From: Streptomyces sp. NBC_00247
GTDB lineage: Bacteria; Actinomycetota; Actinomycetes; Streptomycetales; Streptomycetaceae
NCBI RefSeq assembly: GCF_036188265.1
Contig: NZ_CP108093.1
Location: 2,480,001-2,544,000, forward strand
Reading direction: 5' to 3'
Length of the DNA: 64,000 bases
Of the stretch, positions 51,896-61,076 are shown piece by piece. Positions within the stretch are counted from its first letter, which is position 1; each line of letters begins with the position of its first letter. The notes beneath the pieces are model-generated. The model was given only the letters and a program-made list of their open reading frames with translations, was not told the DNA's origin and did not search any database. The translations under genes were made by a program, and so were the position numbers.

Positions 51896-54424
51896 ATGTT
51901 CCGTACCGCCCTGCGCAATGTGCTGGCGCACAAGGCCAGGCTGTTGATGACCGTGCTCGCGGTCATGCTCGGCGTCGCCTTCGTCTCCGGCACGCTGGTC
52001 TTCACCGACACCCTCGGCAACGCCTTCCGCAACCAGTCCGCCAAGAGTTACGAGGACGTCGCCGTAGCCGTCTCGACCTCTGCCGGCCGCCACGACGGGA
52101 GCGCCGCCGGCATCTCCGAGGCCACCCTGGACAAGATCCGGGCGCTGGACGGCGTGGCCGGGGCGACCGGGCGGGTCTCCGGTTTCGCCGGGGCCGCCGG
52201 TCGTGACGGCAAGCTCATCGGCGACGGCTGGTCCACCAACGGCGGCAACTTCGCCCCCGGCGAGGACGGCCGGGACCCCTCGTACACCTTCACCTCCGGC
52301 GACGGCCCGGTGGAGGACGGTCAGATCGCCCTGGACAGCGCCTCCGCCGGCAAGGGCGGCTACCACGTGGGCGACACGGTGCGCGTGGCCACCAACGGGC
52401 CGGTGAAGGAGTACGTCCTGACCGGCGTCTTCACCACCGAGGACGGCGCGGTCAACGCGGGCGGCAGCCTGGTCCTCTTCGACGGGGCCACCGCGCAGCG
52501 GCTGTTCCTGCGGGCCGGCGAGTTCCAGGAGGCCACGGTCACCGCGGCCCCCGGCGCCTCGGACGCGAAGCTGCTGGCCGAGGTGAAGACCCTGCTGCCG
52601 AAGGGTGCCGAGGCCCGTACCGGGCAGGCGCTCGCCGACGAGCAGGCGAAGCAGATCGAGGACGGGCTGGGCAATCTCGACACGATCCTGCTGGTCTTCG
52701 CCGGGATCGCGCTCTTCGTGGGCGTCTTCCTGATCGCCAACACCTTCAGCATGCTGATCGCCCAGCGCACCAGGGAGCTGGCCCTGATGCGTGCCGTCGG
52801 TGCCTCCCGCCGGCAGGTCAAGCGGTCGGTGCTGATGGAGGCGGCCGTGGTGGGCCTCATCGCCTCGGCGATCGGCTTCGCGCTGGGCGTCGGCCTCGCG
52901 ACGGGGCTGCGGTCGGCGATGAGCCTGATCGGCGGGAAGATCCCGGCAGGTCCGCTGGTGATCGCCCCGGGCACGGTGCTCGCCGCGTTCGCCGTGGGGG
53001 TCGTGATCACGGTCCTCGCCGCCTATCTGCCCGCCCGCCGGGCCGCGAAGATCGCGCCGGTGGCCGCCATGAGCAGTGTGCACGCGGCGGCGAGCACCCG
53101 TTCGCTGGTCGTCCGGAACTCGATCGGCGGTGCCCTCACCCTGCTGGGCGCGGCCGGGATCGTCGGCGGCGCGGCCTCGGCGGACGGGAACGGCCGGAAG
53201 CTGATCGCGGCCGGCGCCTTCCTGGCGCTGATCGGGATCATCGTGCTGATCCCGCTGCTGTCGCGGCCGGCGATCGCGCTCGTCCGCCCGCTGCTGACCC
53301 GGGTGTTCGGGGTGTCCGGGAAGCTGGCCGCGCAGAACGCGGTGCGCAACCCGCGCCGCACCGGCGCCACCGCCTCCGCCCTGGCGATCGGGCTGACCCT
53401 GGTCACCGGCATCTCGGTGCTGGGCGTCACCCTCGGGCAGGCGGTCGACCGGATGACGACGGACAACATCAAGGCCGACTACCTGGTCTCGATGGCGAGC
53501 GGCGACGCGCTGGACACCTCCGCCCTCACCGCGCTGCGGAAGGCGGACGGCGTCACCGCGGTCTCCCCGCAGCAGGCCAACTGGCTGACGGTCGGCGGCA
53601 GGCACCACGCGGCGTCCGGTGTCACCCCGGGCGACGTGGAGAAGCTCTTCGCGCTCAGGCTGGTCTCCGGCTCGCTGGACTCGCTCGCCGACGGCCGGAT
53701 CGCGGTCGACTCCGACACCGCGCGGAAGAACCACTGGAAGACCGGTGACACCCTGCCGGTGACCTTCGAGGACGAGAAGAAGGGCGAGGCGACGATCGGG
53801 GCGGTCTACGAGGCCAACGAGTTCCTCTCCCCCGTCCTGCTCCCGGAGGACCTCGCGAACGCCCACACCCGGGTCGCCGACATCCGCGAGATCTGGCTGA
53901 CGACGGACGGCGGGGCCTCCGAAGCCAACGAGCAGGCCATCGTGGACGCGCTGGGCGACAACCCGGCGATGAGCGTGAGCGACCGGCAGGACATCCGGGA
54001 CATGTTCGGCGGCTTCGTGAACCTGGCGCTGAACATCATGTACGGGCTGCTGGCGATGGCGCTGCTCATCGCGGTGCTCGGGGTGGTCAACACCCTGGCG
54101 ATGTCGGTCTTCGAGCGCAAGCAGGAGATCGGGATGCTGCGGGCGATCGGCCTGGACCGCGGCCGGGTCAAGCGCATGATCCGGCTGGAGGCCGTGGTGA
54201 TCTCGCTCTTCGGCGCGGTGGTCGGCGTACTCCTGGGGACGTTCCTGGCCTGGGCGATCGGCCGTACGATCGCCGCCGCGATCCCCCAGTACGTACTGGT
54301 CGTCCCGTGGGGACGCATCGGGATCTTCCTGGTGCTGGCCGCCCTGGTGGGTGTCCTCGCCTCGCTCTGGCCGGCCCGCAGCGCCGCACGGCTGAACATG
54401 CTGACGGCGATCAAGACCGAGTGA
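51896..54424 (+). CDS. FtsX-like ABC permease (MacB type)
   Basis: The 842-residue membrane protein has two FtsX units. The first helix is at about residues 17-38, with a large extracytoplasmic domain to about 255, then three helices (FtsX domain near 258-385) and a central pair of helices (about 405-460). A second outer domain (about 495-690) is followed by the last FtsX unit with TLAMSVFERKQEIGMLRAIGL. This double layout is common in actinobacterial exporters. It lies in an operon with the ATPase upstream. Substrate unknown. Confidence 0.88.
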   Translation: MFRTALRNVLAHKARLLMTVLAVMLGVAFVSGTLVFTDTLGNAFRNQSAKSYEDVAVAVSTSAGRHDGSAAGISEATLDKIRALDGVAGATGRVSGFAGAAGRDGKLIGDGWSTNGGNFAPGEDGRDPSYTFTSGDGPVEDGQIALDSASAGKGGYHVGDTVRVATNGPVKEYVLTGVFTTEDGAVNAGGSLVLFDGATAQRLFLRAGEFQEATVTAAPGASDAKLLAEVKTLLPKGAEARTGQALADEQAKQIEDGLGNLDTILLVFAGIALFVGVFLIANTFSMLIAQRTRELALMRAVGASRRQVKRSVLMEAAVVGLIASAIGFALGVGLATGLRSAMSLIGGKIPAGPLVIAPGTVLAAFAVGVVITVLAAYLPARRAAKIAPVAAMSSVHAAASTRSLVVRNSIGGALTLLGAAGIVGGAASADGNGRKLIAAGAFLALIGIIVLIPLLSRPAIALVRPLLTRVFGVSGKLAAQNAVRNPRRTGATASALAIGLTLVTGISVLGVTLGQAVDRMTTDNIKADYLVSMASGDALDTSALTALRKADGVTAVSPQQANWLTVGGRHHAASGVTPGDVEKLFALRLVSGSLDSLADGRIAVDSDTARKNHWKTGDTLPVTFEDEKKGEATIGAVYEANEFLSPVLLPEDLANAHTRVADIREIWLTTDGGASEANEQAIVDALGDNPAMSVSDRQDIRDMFGGFVNLALNIMYGLLAMALLIAVLGVVNTLAMSVFERKQEIGMLRAIGLDRGRVKRMIRLEAVVISLFGAVVGVLLGTFLAWAIGRTIAAAIPQYVLVVPWGRIGIFLVLAALVGVLASLWPARSAARLNMLTAIKTE

Positions 54425-54469
54425 CGGGGCTTCCGTCACGGAGAAGGGCCTCTTGACCTGGAGGCCCTC

Positions 54470-54506
54470 GGGGCCGGAGACCGCGCGGGAAGCGGGCTCC
54501 GGCCCC
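54470..54506. terminator. Hairpin terminator between convergent genes
   Basis: GGGGCCGGAG (54470-54479) pairs perfectly with CTCCGGCCCC (54497-54506). Two smaller stems precede it: GTGACGG/CCGTCAC at 54421-54439 and AGGGCCTC/GAGGCCCT at 54445-54468. Confidence 0.72.
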
Positions 54507-54537
54507 TGGTGCGTGGCGGTACGCGCCGGCCGACGTC

Positions 54538-55845
54538 TCAGCCGCCGGCGGAGGCCGTCCACCGGCGGGAGCGGGCGGGCATCCGGGAGTGTCCGGCGTC
54601 CGTCGGCCTGACGGCGAGGATCTGGTTGACGCCGATCTTGTTGTGCTCGAAGGAGAGGGCGGACGCGGCCATGTAGAGCCGCCACACCCGGGCTCGCCCG
54701 GGGGAGGTGGCCGCCACGGCGGCGGCCCAGTTGGCCTCCAGATTGGCGACCCACTGACGGAGCGTCAAAGCGTAGTGCTCACGCAGCACTTCAACGTCCC
54801 GCGCCTCGAATCCGGCCTCCTCCAGGAGGCCGAGCGTCCGCCCCAGCGGCGCGAGTTCGCCGTCCGGGAAGACGTAGGCGTCGATGAACTCGTCGACGTG
54901 GTACGCCTCTTCGTCCTTCTCGGGGCGGCGGGCGATCTGGTGGTTGAGCAGTCGGCCGCCGGGCTTGAGGAGGGCGTAGAGGTCGTCGGCGTACTCGCGG
55001 TAGCGGACGGAGCCGACGTGTTCGGCCATGCCGATGGAGGAGATCGCGTCGTACGGTCCGTCGCGCACGTCACGGTAGTCCTGCACCCGGATCTCGACGC
55101 GGTCCGTCAGCCCTTCCTCGGCGACCCGCTTGCGGGCGTAGGCGGCCTGTTCGGTGGAGAGGGTCACGCCGGTGACGAGGGCGCCGTACTCGCGGGCCGC
55201 GTGGATGGCCATGGAGCCCCAGCCGCACCCGACGTCGAGCAGCCGGTCGCCCTCCTTCAGGGCGAGCTTGCGGCAGACCAGGTCGAGCTTGTCGCGCTGG
55301 GCGTCCTCCAGGGTGCCGCCGTCCTCCCAGTAGGCGCAGGAGTAGACCATGGACGGGCCGAGGACCATCTCGTAGAAGTCGTTGCCCACGTCGTAGTGGT
55401 GACTGATGGCCTCCTTGTCCCGGCGTCTGGTGTGCAGCGGGCCGATGCGGCGGCGGTGCATCTCCTCGGCGGGCGGGGCGGGCGGCGGGTAAGGGCCCGC
55501 GAGCTGGGCGAGGCCCTTCGCGAAGGCCCGGACCTTCGGGTCGCGCAGCGGGTGGATCGCTTCCTTGGCATCGGCGCCCCGCTCCCAGAGGAGGGCGGCG
55601 ATGCTGTCGAGCGCCTCGTACAGATTGCCCTCGACGTCGATCTCTCCGGCGACCCAGCCCCGGGCCAGTCCCAGCTCGCCCGGCTTCCACAGCAGTCGTC
55701 GCAGGGCGCGGCGGTGGCGGACGACGAGAGCGGGGGCACCCGGCGGGCCGGCCTCGCTGCCGTCCCAGGCCCGGATGCGAACCGGAAGGGGTTCTCCGAG
55801 CAGTTCCGTGAGAAGAGCGGTCAGCCGCGACGCGGCGTCTGCCAT
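54538..55845 (-). CDS. Cyclopropane-fatty-acyl-phospholipid synthase family methyltransferase
   Basis: The 435-residue SAM-dependent methyltransferase should add a methylene or methyl group to unsaturated fatty acyl chains of membrane lipids. The N-terminal lipid-binding part (about 1-115) is followed by HHYDVGNDFYEMVLGPSMVYSCAYW, then the SAM motif LLDVGCGWGSMAIHAA and ISSIGMAEHVG. The C-terminus is a short Arg/Ser-rich tail. The ATG at 55845 has GGAGG 8 nt upstream. The exact product (cyclopropane or methyl-branched) is not readable from sequence. Confidence 0.87.
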   Translation of the reverse strand: MADAASRLTALLTELLGEPLPVRIRAWDGSEAGPPGAPALVVRHRRALRRLLWKPGELGLARGWVAGEIDVEGNLYEALDSIAALLWERGADAKEAIHPLRDPKVRAFAKGLAQLAGPYPPPAPPAEEMHRRRIGPLHTRRRDKEAISHHYDVGNDFYEMVLGPSMVYSCAYWEDGGTLEDAQRDKLDLVCRKLALKEGDRLLDVGCGWGSMAIHAAREYGALVTGVTLSTEQAAYARKRVAEEGLTDRVEIRVQDYRDVRDGPYDAISSIGMAEHVGSVRYREYADDLYALLKPGGRLLNHQIARRPEKDEEAYHVDEFIDAYVFPDGELAPLGRTLGLLEEAGFEARDVEVLREHYALTLRQWVANLEANWAAAVAATSPGRARVWRLYMAASALSFEHNKIGVNQILAVRPTDAGHSRMPARSRRWTASAGG

Positions 55846-56085
55846 GGCGCACACCTCCGTGGTGGTGTTCCCAAAATGCCCATATATGCGTACACATGCA
55901 TCATTGCCCCGCCGACACGCCTCAGCGTCGCGACGAGGTAACGCATACGTCAACTCTGGCCGGGGCTACCGTCATCCCGCTACTGGGCAATGGTTGGGCA
56001 AAATACATGTAGCTACCAAGTATCGGTCGGAACGACGGCACTCCTACCGGGGCGGGGCCCTGCGGGAAACCCGTCCGAGTACGCC
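55846..56085. other. Promoter region of the CFA synthase gene
   Basis: The leftward promoter is expected here. Relatively A/T-rich patches occur at 55872-55905 (TATATGCGTACACATGCAT) and 56001-56020 (AAAATACATGTAGC). I see no gene. Confidence 0.4.
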
Positions 56086-56125
56086 GAAGGGACCGTCCGC
56101 ACCACGGATGGCGGACGGCCCCTTC
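56086..56125 (-). terminator. Hairpin terminator downstream of ndh
   Basis: GAAGGGACCGTCCGC (56086-56100) pairs with GCGGACGGCCCCTTC (56111-56125) with one mismatch, 68 bases past the ndh stop. Confidence 0.7.
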
Positions 56126-56193
56126 GGGTCGTACAGGTCACGCACCGGCGGCTCCGCGTACGGAGCCCGAGCGCCCTCGCGGGAGCGCCGGGG

Positions 56194-57579
56194 TCAGGAG
56201 GCCTTGGCCTTCTCGCCCTCGGACTTCGCGGCGGCGGGAGCCGGAGCCGGCTTCGCGGCCTCGTAGAACTCCTCGCGCGGCGTCTCCATGGCACCCAGGG
56301 AGACGACCTCGCGCTTGAGGAACATCGCGAGGGTCCAGTCGGCGAAGACGCGGATCTTGCGGTTGAACGTCGGCATCGCCATGCCGTGGTAGCCACGGTG
56401 CATGTACCAGGCGAGACGGCCCTTGAGCTTGATCTTCACCTTGCCCATGACGATCATCGCGACGCCCTTGTGCAGGCCGAGACCGGCGACCGCACCCTTG
56501 TTGGCGTGGCTGTACTCCTTCTGCGGGAAGCCCCGCATGCCGGAGACCACGTTGTCGCCGAGGACCTTGGCCTGGCGCAGCGCGTGCTGGGCGTTCGGCG
56601 GGCACCAGGCGTTCGGGTTGCCGGCGCGGCGGCCGACCATGTCCGGGACCTGGGCGTTGTCGCCGGCGGCCCAGATGTAGTCGGTGCCCTGCACCTGGAG
56701 CTTCTCGCTGGTGTCCACGTGGCCACGCGGGCCGAGCGGCAGACCGAAGCGGGAGAGCGCCGGGTTCGGCTTCACACCGGCGGTCCACACGATGGTGCTG
56801 GAGTCGACCTCAAGGCCGTTCTTCAGCACGACGTGGCCGTCGACGCAGCTGTCCATGGAGGTGGAGAGGTAGATCTCCACACCGCGGGACTCCAGGTGCT
56901 CCTTGCCGTAGGCGCCCAGCTTCGGGCCCACCTCGGGAAGGATCTTGTCGGCGGCGTCGACGAGAACGAAGCGCATGTCCTCGCGCTTGACGTTCGTGTA
57001 GTACTTGGCCGCGTCCCGGGCCATGTCCTCGACCTCACCGACGGTCTCCGCACCGGCGAAGCCACCGCCGACGAAGACGAAGGTCAGCGCCTTGCGGCGG
57101 ATCTCCTCGTCGGTCGTGGAGTCAGCCTTGTCCAGCTGCTCCAGGACGTGGTTGCGCAGGCCGATGGCCTCCTCGATGCCCTTCATGCCGATGCCCTGCT
57201 CGGCGAGGCCGGGGATCGGGAAGGTGCGGGAGACCGCGCCCATCGCGATGACGAGGTAGTCGAAGGGCAGCTCGTAAGCCTCGCCGACGATCGGCGCGAC
57301 CGTGGCGACCTTGCGGTCCTGGTCGATGGTCGTCACACGACCGGTGAGAACCTCAGCCTTGGGCAGCACGCGTCGCAAGGGGACGACGACATGCCGAGGC
57401 GAGATGCTGCCTGCGGCAGCTTCGGGAAGGAAGGGCTGGTAGGTCATGTACGAGCGCGGGTCGACGACCGTGACGGTCGCCTCTCCGTAGCGCATCTTCT
57501 TGAGAATGCGTCGAGCTGCGTACAGGCCTACGTACCCACCGCCTACAACGAGGATCCTGGGACGCTCCGTGGTGCTCAT
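56194..57579 (-). CDS. ndh: Type II NADH dehydrogenase
   Basis: The 461-residue NDH-2 flavoprotein transfers electrons from NADH to menaquinone without pumping protons. It has the FAD motif RILVVGGGYVGLYAARRI, the second nucleotide motif FVFVGGGFAGAETVGEVED, WAAGDNAQVPD, and C-terminal amphipathic or hydrophobic helices for membrane association (KGRLAWYMHRGYHGMAMPTF). The Ala/Pro/Lys tail is a minor extension. The ATG at 57579 gives MSTTERP. A Rex-like operator lies 35-52 bases upstream, which fits redox control of this gene. Confidence 0.92.
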   Translation of the reverse strand: MSTTERPRILVVGGGYVGLYAARRILKKMRYGEATVTVVDPRSYMTYQPFLPEAAAGSISPRHVVVPLRRVLPKAEVLTGRVTTIDQDRKVATVAPIVGEAYELPFDYLVIAMGAVSRTFPIPGLAEQGIGMKGIEEAIGLRNHVLEQLDKADSTTDEEIRRKALTFVFVGGGFAGAETVGEVEDMARDAAKYYTNVKREDMRFVLVDAADKILPEVGPKLGAYGKEHLESRGVEIYLSTSMDSCVDGHVVLKNGLEVDSSTIVWTAGVKPNPALSRFGLPLGPRGHVDTSEKLQVQGTDYIWAAGDNAQVPDMVGRRAGNPNAWCPPNAQHALRQAKVLGDNVVSGMRGFPQKEYSHANKGAVAGLGLHKGVAMIVMGKVKIKLKGRLAWYMHRGYHGMAMPTFNRKIRVFADWTLAMFLKREVVSLGAMETPREEFYEAAKPAPAPAAAKSEGEKAKAS

Positions 57580-57613
57580 GCAATCGAGTATCCACCCCAT
57601 CCAGGGGGGTAGC

Positions 57614-57631
57614 TCGTGAGCCCCTTCACAA
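57614..57631 (-). promoter_or_regulatory. Rex-like operator upstream of ndh
   Basis: On the minus strand, TTGTGAAGGGGCTCACGA has the TTGTGAA half of the Rex operator, the 4-base spacer and a second half with two mismatches to TTCACAA. Rex senses the NADH/NAD+ ratio and is known to control respiratory genes in Streptomyces. Confidence 0.62.
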
Positions 57632-58175
57632 GGTTGTGGGCCCCCTCTGCTACACTGCGCGGCCCGCGTGACCCAGGTCATGCTCGGCGCGGGGAACCAC
57701 AGCCGCGCGGCGAACGTTGTTCACCGCCTGTGAGCTGGCCCTTGGCCCCGGAACGGGGGTCCCCCGCTCCCCCTCCACCCCTTGCGTCCACCCCGAGCGC
57801 ACCGCGCGTGGGACACCCGCGCGTACCGCACAAAACGTACGCACAGGCCCGTTCGAACCCCGGAGAGCCAAGAACTTGCCCCAAGGGGGCCGAATTCCTT
57901 GTGAAGAAGTTCACGAAGTTGGTCCCGACGCCTCCCCGAAGACCCCCTCCGAGCCCCCGGGAGACCCCTCCGGAGCCCCATGGAAACATCAGAAGTGCAG
58001 GCGGGGCCGCATGTGAGCGCACGGATCGCGAGAGGTCAGGTTGCGCGCGAAGGGGTGCCCGGGCGGGGGTGCGCGGCGGGCCCGCGAGCACCCGGGCCGG
58101 TGGGCACGGCGGGCCCGGGAGCGCGCCCGGCGGCCGGACGCGCGCACCCGCCCCGAGTGCGCACACACTGGACAT
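57632..58175. other. Long intergenic region before the antitoxin gene
   Basis: These 544 bases between divergent genes include possible ndh promoter elements (57632-57680) and a G/C-rich remainder. Several frames are open, but none has a credible start, codon bias or recognisable product. CACACT lies 6 bases before the ATG at 58176 and may be a -10 for a leaderless message. Confidence 0.35.
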
Positions 58176-58508
58176 ATGACCACAAGGAGAACCGTGACGG
58201 TCCGGGAGGCCTGCGCGAACCCCGCCGCCCCCATCGACCACGCCGAGCAGGGCGAACCCACGGTGATCACGCGCGACGGCACCCCGGTGGCCGCCGTGGT
58301 GCCGATCGCGGACTTCGAGGCCCTGGAGGAGGCGGCCGACGTGCTCGACATGGAGGCGGTGCTCGCCGGAGTCGACCCGACCACGACCGTGGCCGAGCTG
58401 CTGACGGACGTCCTCACCGACCACCAGGGCCCGACGGACGAGAACGAAGACGAAGACGAAGCGGAAGACGAAAGGGAGGCCGGACAGCGAGGGGAAGGGG
58501 AGCGCTGA
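58176..58508 (+). CDS. Phd/YefM-family antitoxin without an adjacent toxin
   Basis: The 110-residue protein has N-terminal residues TVTVREACANPAAPIDHAEQ and TVITRDGTPVAAVVPIADFE that match the Phd/YefM fold (a DNA-binding dimer that represses its operon and neutralises a toxin). The C-terminus is highly acidic (ENEDEDEAEDERE), as in toxin-binding tails. The ATG at 58176 may be leaderless; a GTG at 58194 has AAGGAG 5 nt upstream and would give a slightly shorter protein. No toxin gene follows: the next gene is on the other strand, 40 bases away. Confidence 0.78.
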   Translation: MTTRRTVTVREACANPAAPIDHAEQGEPTVITRDGTPVAAVVPIADFEALEEAADVLDMEAVLAGVDPTTTVAELLTDVLTDHQGPTDENEDEDEAEDEREAGQRGEGER

Positions 58509-58547
58509 GCCCTCTCCCCCGCTCTGTCCTCCGCCGCCCTCCCGGGC

Positions 58548-59930
58548 TCAGTCGCGGCGCCGGACGTACAGCCGGTTGCCCTCCGGCCCTGTCCACTCCA
58601 CCCGGACGACCCCCGGCACGGCGGACTCGGCGAGCCGTGAAGCGTTGGACCAGTGGCCGAAGTTCGGGTTGCGGAAGAAAGTCGCCCACAGCCGTCCTTG
58701 GTGGTCCTCGAAGAAGTTGTTGTGGCCGGCGCCCACGCCGACCGTCCACCGCTGCGAGTACGGCCCCTCGAAGGTGTCGGACACGGCGGCGACGGCGTCG
58801 TACTGGTACTGGACCCGACCGGTCGCAGCGGTGTCGTACCCCTGACGGGTACTGCCGTCGGCGTTGACCGAGGTCCGGTCCCAGGCGGCCTGGAGCAGGA
58901 AGTACTTGCCGCCGTAGGTGAAGACGTACGCGCCTTCGAGGTACGGCTCCGGGGAGTACGGGGTCTGCCGGAACGCGGGAAGGCCCGTCGTGGGGACGAT
59001 GTCCTCCATGTCGTCCCGGAACTTCGCGTACAGGTTGTTGTGCAGCACCAGCCAGGCGTCGTCGCCCTCGGCGTACAGGCTGCCGTCGATGTGGTGGTAG
59101 GCGCCGGGTGCGATGAACGCGGGGCCGCCGATGAAGGAGTCCCCGAAGGGCTTGTCGAGGTTGCCCTCGATCAGCCGGTACGGGCCCTCGACGCCGCCCT
59201 CGCTGACGAGCAGGAACGAGCCGACCTTCTTCGAGTGGTCGCCCATGCACGCGACGATGTACCACGTGCCCCCGAAGCGGTGCACCTCCGGCGCCCACGC
59301 CTGACCGCGCTTGCCGAACGGGGAGTCGTACCAGTACTCCTGCCAGGGGGCGACGACCGTACGGCCGGGCCGGTTCTCGTCCACGAACTCGGGCGACCAC
59401 ACCTTGCCCTTCTCGGCGCCGGGCCGGATGCCGGTCGTGTCGGCCAGCTTCCAGGGCCCCTTGAGGTCCCGCGCCGTCCACACGAAGATCCCGTCGTTCC
59501 AGGGACCGGCCGCTTCGAGCCCCGGCACCCGGGTGGTGCCGGTGGCGACGTAGAGCGGACGGCCGTCGACGGTGAAGCAGTTGACGTACGTGTCCCGCAT
59601 CCAGACCCGCCCGAGCTCCTCGTCGCGCGGGCGCAACTCCAGTGGCAGCACGAAGGAGTTGTCCGCCCTCGGCCAGAGGTCCTGGCGGGTGTCGGCGGTG
59701 CCGTTCGGGGCGGGGTCGGGCCAGTTCGCCGGGTACCGCCCGCGCGCGTGGCCGGGCGGCTCCTTCGGCGCGACCGGGGCGGGCGGGGCGGGCGGGGCGG
59801 GCGGGGCGGCATGCCCACTCGGCGCGGCCTGCGCGGCCTGTACCGGCAGGGCCACCGCCGCTCCCAGTCCGGCGGCCCCTGCCAGCAGGGCCCGGCGTCC
59901 GACGGGCGGTCGGTTCTCGTGGCTGGTCAT
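58548..59930 (-). CDS. Secreted GH43-family glycosidase
   Basis: The 460-residue exported enzyme has a twin-arginine signal (GRRALLAGAAGLGAAVALP, about residues 11-30), then a Pro/Ala linker (APPAPPAPPAPVAP) and a five-bladed beta-propeller-like catalytic region. WAPEVHRFGGTWYIVAC and GAYHHIDGSLYAEGDDAWLVL recall GH43/GH117-type arabinanases and xylosidases. Assignment to the clan is reasonable, but the substrate is not clear. Acidic candidates for the catalytic Asp and Glu lie in YVNCFTVDGRP and WAPEVH. It probably acts outside the cell on plant or algal polysaccharide. Confidence 0.75.
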   Translation of the reverse strand: MTSHENRPPVGRRALLAGAAGLGAAVALPVQAAQAAPSGHAAPPAPPAPPAPVAPKEPPGHARGRYPANWPDPAPNGTADTRQDLWPRADNSFVLPLELRPRDEELGRVWMRDTYVNCFTVDGRPLYVATGTTRVPGLEAAGPWNDGIFVWTARDLKGPWKLADTTGIRPGAEKGKVWSPEFVDENRPGRTVVAPWQEYWYDSPFGKRGQAWAPEVHRFGGTWYIVACMGDHSKKVGSFLLVSEGGVEGPYRLIEGNLDKPFGDSFIGGPAFIAPGAYHHIDGSLYAEGDDAWLVLHNNLYAKFRDDMEDIVPTTGLPAFRQTPYSPEPYLEGAYVFTYGGKYFLLQAAWDRTSVNADGSTRQGYDTAATGRVQYQYDAVAAVSDTFEGPYSQRWTVGVGAGHNNFFEDHQGRLWATFFRNPNFGHWSNASRLAESAVPGVVRVEWTGPEGNRLYVRRRD

Positions 59931-60422
59931 CGGTCAGCCCTCCTTCGGGGTACGAGTGTCCTGTGCCGGCACGCGGGCACGCGGCGGCACCGCGCCCGGT
60001 CGGCGCGCGAGCGGCGACGGCCGCCCGTGCGTCCGCTGCGCACCGAGCGACGATGGTCGACGGGGCGTCGGCAGATACGCTCAACGCCTGTCTCCGCGAG
60101 CGGGATTGAAGGTCAGCGCGAACCCGGACAGGCGGCCGGACCGCGGCGCGGCACGCATGATCCGCGGGTCGTTCCCCGCTCGCGACGAGCCTGCGGACCG
60201 ACCTCGGACGGCATGAATCCAGCATGGGAATCCCCGATGATCTACGTCAAGGGGTCGCCGATTTAATCCGGGCCGGAGGTCCGGTGAATCGGGACGGCCG
60301 ACGTGGCGACGCGGCACCGGTCGGCACATCAGCACGCATGTCGGCACATGGCACCGGCTGCTCCGCAGTCTCTTCGCCGAACAGTGACTCAAAGTGCCTG
60401 CGGAAGCGGCCTGGGCCGTTGC
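59931..60422. other. Intergenic region between divergent genes
   Basis: No gene is recognisable. GTCGGCACAT occurs twice (60320-60329 and 60339-60348) around CAGCACGC, a possible regulator site about 75 bases ahead of the beta-helix gene. AATCCCCGATGATCTACGTC near 60233-60250 is locally A/T-richer. The promoters of both flanking genes must lie here. Confidence 0.35.
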
Positions 60423-61037
60423 ATGATCGCGAACATGCTGATCGATCACGAGGGTTGTTCGCCGACCGTCCACCCCACGGCCTACGTCGCGCCGACGGCG
60501 ACGCTGTGCGGGGACGTTCGGGTGGGAGCGGGCTGCCGGGTGCTGTTCGGAGCCGTGCTCAGCGCCGAAGGCGGGCCGGTGGAACTCGGTGAGGACTGCA
60601 TCGTGATGGAGAACGCGGTCCTGCGCGGGACACGGCGCGATCCGTTGAGCTTGGGACGGCAGGTCCTGGTCGGCCCCATGTCCTACCTGACCGGCTGCTC
60701 GGTGGAGGACGAGGTGTTCTTGGCGACCGGAAGCCGGGTGTTCAACGGCGCGCGCATCGGTACCCGCTCGGAGGTCCGCATCAACGGCATCGTGCACCTG
60801 CGTACGGTGCTGCCCGCCGACTCGACGGTGCCGATCGGCTGGGTGGCCGTCGGGGATCCGGCCCGAATCCTTCCGCCCCAGGATCACGAGGCGATCTGGG
60901 CGGTGCAGAAGGATCTCGACTTCCCCGGCTACGTCTTCGGCCTGGACCGTCCCGTCGAAGGCGAGAGTCTCCTGCCGGGCATCTCCGAGCGATTCGGCCG
61001 GGCCCTCGGCCGCCATCGCCACGACCGCCTGATCTGA
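60423..61037 (+). CDS. Left-handed beta-helix protein, gamma-carbonic-anhydrase-like
   Basis: The 204-residue protein has hexapeptide repeats (VHPTAYVAPTATLCGDVRVG, then VELGEDCIVMENAVL, LGRQVLVGPMSYLTGC, VEDEVFLATGSRVFNG), folding as a left-handed beta-helix like gamma carbonic anhydrases and YrdA/acyltransferases. The His residues that would bind zinc in the VGHG..IHGC segment are replaced here (VGPMSYLTGC), so carbonic anhydrase activity is doubtful. The C-terminal helix is typical. The start is the ATG at 60423 or 60435; neither has a strong ribosome-binding site. Confidence 0.72.
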   Translation: MIANMLIDHEGCSPTVHPTAYVAPTATLCGDVRVGAGCRVLFGAVLSAEGGPVELGEDCIVMENAVLRGTRRDPLSLGRQVLVGPMSYLTGCSVEDEVFLATGSRVFNGARIGTRSEVRINGIVHLRTVLPADSTVPIGWVAVGDPARILPPQDHEAIWAVQKDLDFPGYVFGLDRPVEGESLLPGISERFGRALGRHRHDRLI

Positions 61038-61076
61038 GTCCCCCGGGCCGTTCAGCGAGTCGGGACGGGACCGGCG

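Noticed and set aside
58509..58547. Toxin gene partnering the Phd antitoxin
   Set aside because: Only 39 bases separate the antitoxin from the convergent GH43 gene, and the upstream side has no credible frame.
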